Assembly (NCBI GenBank): GCA_964592775.1 | Contig: CAZQFX010000003.1 | Location: 1-40,912, forward strand | Origin: SURF-21 sp964592775 | GTDB taxonomy: Bacteria; Actinomycetota; Geothermincolia; Geothermincolales; RBG-13-55-18 | Length of the DNA stretch: 40,912 nucleotides | Reading direction: 5' to 3' | Shown here: piece by piece, positions 39,420-40,912 of the stretch | Numbering within the stretch: the stretch's first letter is position 1 | Layout of the letters: each line of letters begins with the position of its first letter | Notes under the pieces: generated by a model | What the model was told of the DNA's origin: nothing | The model's input: the letters and a program-made list of their open reading frames with translations, nothing else | The model's database searches: none | Translations under genes and position numbers: made by a program

Positions 39420-40912
39420 TCACGGGCTGGTGCGGCTGAAGTACATGGAGCGCTCGGCCACGATGCCCGCGCGCGAACTCACCTCGATGGAGACCTCGTC
39501 GGCGCTCCCCACTTCGGCGGCCACGTCTATGGTGACCCTCTCCTCGGGAGGAAGGAGGTACTCGCGGCTTGCGACCTCGCCGTCACCCAAATAATAGTCG
39601 ACCGTAACGGCCTGCTCCTCTTCCTGCGGGTTGAACAGGGCCAGCCATGTGGTGAAACCCTGGCCCGTGCACCCTTCCGGAAACAGCCAGCGCTCGCGCG
39701 GCAGCGGCGTCCCCGCGACGCAGTAGCCCCCGGTGACGTTCTGCGCGTTGAAATAGGCCGCGCGTTCCGCCAGCACGGGCAGGAGGCTGGAGACGCGCAG
39801 GGAGTAATCGGCGTCCGCGGGCAGATATGAGTTCAGGCGAAGGGTCTTCCTCTCTCCCGCGCCGAGGCCCAGGTGTTCCTTGGTGAGCGATCCGTCGGAG
39901 GCGTACATGCGGACCTCCAGCCAGGTGGAATAGGCGCAGGGGTTGAACACCGTGAGGTAGCTCTCGAACGAGTCCCGGGTGGTGCCCTCGGCGAAGAACC
40001 AGCGGCCGCCGGGCTGAGGGATTCCCGGCGAGCAGTGCGATCCCGTCATGGTGTCGTTGTACACGAAGTACTGGGACCTCTCCGCCACCACCGCGGCGCT
40101 GGACCTCACCACCATGGCATAATCCCCCTCTTCCACCATGTCGTTGACCCGCACGGTCAGGCGGGAAAGCGGCTTGACGTTGAAGACCTCCTCCTTCACC
40201 CCCCCCCCCGTACAGCCCCACTTCCACCCGCGCTTCGACCGTTCCCGAGGGGTTGAAGACGGCCAGGTATTCCTCGAACCCCTCCCTTACCGTCCCTTCC
40301 GGGAAATAGCGTACCAGGGAAGGCTCACTCACCCCCGGGGAAAGAGAGCCTCCGTTATACCCCGGCCCGCGGTTGAAGAAGAGCATCCTCTCCGCGGCCA
40401 CCGGCGTAGAGGACTCCAGGACCACCGAGACGTCGTCCTGCCAGGGCACCTCCGCCTTCACGGGGATGGAGAGCCTCTCCCGCGGCGGGATGGAGTATTC
40501 CCTGTCCACGACGTCGTGCGAGGAATAGTAACGCGCCCTCAGGGTCGCCGGCTCGCCGCCGGGATTGAAGACCAGGAGCCATTCCTCGAACCCCGGCCGG
40601 GTGGTCCCTTCGGCGAAGTAGCGGCGCAAGGTCGCTTCGGCGATGCCCGGGCCGGACTCGCCTCCCTTCGCCAGTTTTTTCCATCCGTAGAGTTCGCTCA
40701 AGGTGACGAAGGTGAAGCCTCGTTTGCGCAGACCCCGCACCACGCCTGTCACCAGCTCCAGGGTGTTGCGGCCGCCGAAGTGGAAGAGGATGATGTCCCC
40801 GTCCTCGACGTCGTCAGGGTTCTCGTCGAGCATCAGGCAGTCTTGGAACGTCCCCGCGGGGACGGAGACGACCTCGCGGGTCGAGCGGACCTCGAGGCGG
40901 TCCTCCGCGCCC
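39420..40912 (-). CDS. Partial polysaccharide-deacetylase-like surface protein with four tandem repeats (frameshifted)
   Basis: The gene runs off the right edge, open with no stop, and ends at 39420. The N-terminal visible part, DGDIILFHFGGRNTLELVTG then RGLRKRGFTFVTLSELYGW, is the end of a polysaccharide deacetylase domain. Four ~100-residue repeats follow, opening at RYFAEGTTRPGFEEWLLVFN, RYFPEGTVREGFEEYLAVFN, RWFFAEGTTRDSFESYLTVF and RWLFPEGCTGQGFTTWLALF; each closes with V-AER--YF and, except the last, G---SPG/AG. A run of 11 Gs on the coding strand (40209-40199) breaks the frame in repeat 2; ten would restore it. The reading frames before and after are both clearly real. Presumably secreted and cell-wall-associated; the signal peptide would be outside the window. 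Confidence 0.75.
40199..40209. other. Homopolymer C11/G11 frameshift site
   Basis: Eleven Cs on the plus strand. With ten, the coding strand would read through from GLYGGG to VKEEVFNVKPLSRL without a break, linking both halves of the repeat-2 domain. It is either a sequencing error or a slipped-strand variable tract. Confidence 0.85.

Noticed and set aside
1..40912. CRISPR arrays, rRNA genes, riboswitches
   Set aside because: No regularly spaced 25-40-bp repeats, no rRNA-like sequence and no conserved riboswitch core were seen on either strand.

Overview
The window is a high-GC stretch of a draft bacterial genome; a 10-N run at 13008-13017 marks an unclosed join. The gene set points to an anaerobe: a benzoyl-CoA-reductase-type complex, a tungsten-type aldehyde:ferredoxin oxidoreductase, an ADP-forming acyl-CoA synthetase subunit, rubrerythrin and sulfur-relay proteins. 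I cannot fix the phylum. The tandem surface repeat at the right end (motif FAEGTTR...FNP) is one I associate, from memory, with uncultured deep-branching Actinobacteriota. If that is right, the complete sigma-54 gene here would be unusual.

1-14213: an accessory island. Six minus-strand genes form a defence-like cassette. In transcription order they are a SNF2 helicase with a DUF3883 nuclease-like domain, a 50-codon ORF newly read here, an AlbA/Schlafen-type ATPase, a DUF1156 DNA methyltransferase, a DUF499 ATPase with an N-terminal HEPN-like domain, and a DUF262/HNH protein of GmrSD type. The island abuts a broken tyrosine integrase and tRNA-Val(TAC). A 12-bp copy of the tRNA 3' end lies 90 bp away, as expected for an element that integrated at that tRNA.

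14214-25818: a short scar with a small ORF and an IS1634-type transposase fragment, then a ten-gene minus-strand operon. In transcription order: acyl-CoA dehydrogenase, SCP2 protein, aldehyde ferredoxin oxidoreductase, acyl-CoA ligase, four subunits in the order and sizes of an Azoarcus-type benzoyl-CoA reductase (BzdNOPQ-like), a CooC-like ATPase and a MoaD-like protein. The likely logic is aldehyde to acid to CoA thioester, then radical ring or dehydratase chemistry, with redox-cofactor maturation encoded at the end.

25819-29772: the control module. A perfect-consensus sigma-54 promoter reads into the operon from the intergenic region. Divergently encoded are rpoN itself and an AcoR-like sigma-54 activator. 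Two copies of a palindromic 16-mer between them are candidate activator sites.

29773-33271: a second SCP2 protein, a decayed fragment of an acyl-CoA synthetase paralogue, an intact ADP-forming acyl-CoA synthetase alpha-type gene, a CBS-like gene remnant, and a Crp/Fnr regulator. The regulator has an FNR-type recognition helix, and two TGAT-N4-ATCA sites lie just downstream of it.

33272-40912: a sulfur/Fe-S and stress block (a small CxxC protein, a thioredoxin-like DUF255 protein, a NifS-like protein lacking the PLP lysine, an IscU-like scaffold, a zinc ribbon, DsrE-like, TusA-like and rubrerythrin). It is followed by a coiled-coil small protein and a large partial surface protein interrupted by a one-base poly-G frameshift.
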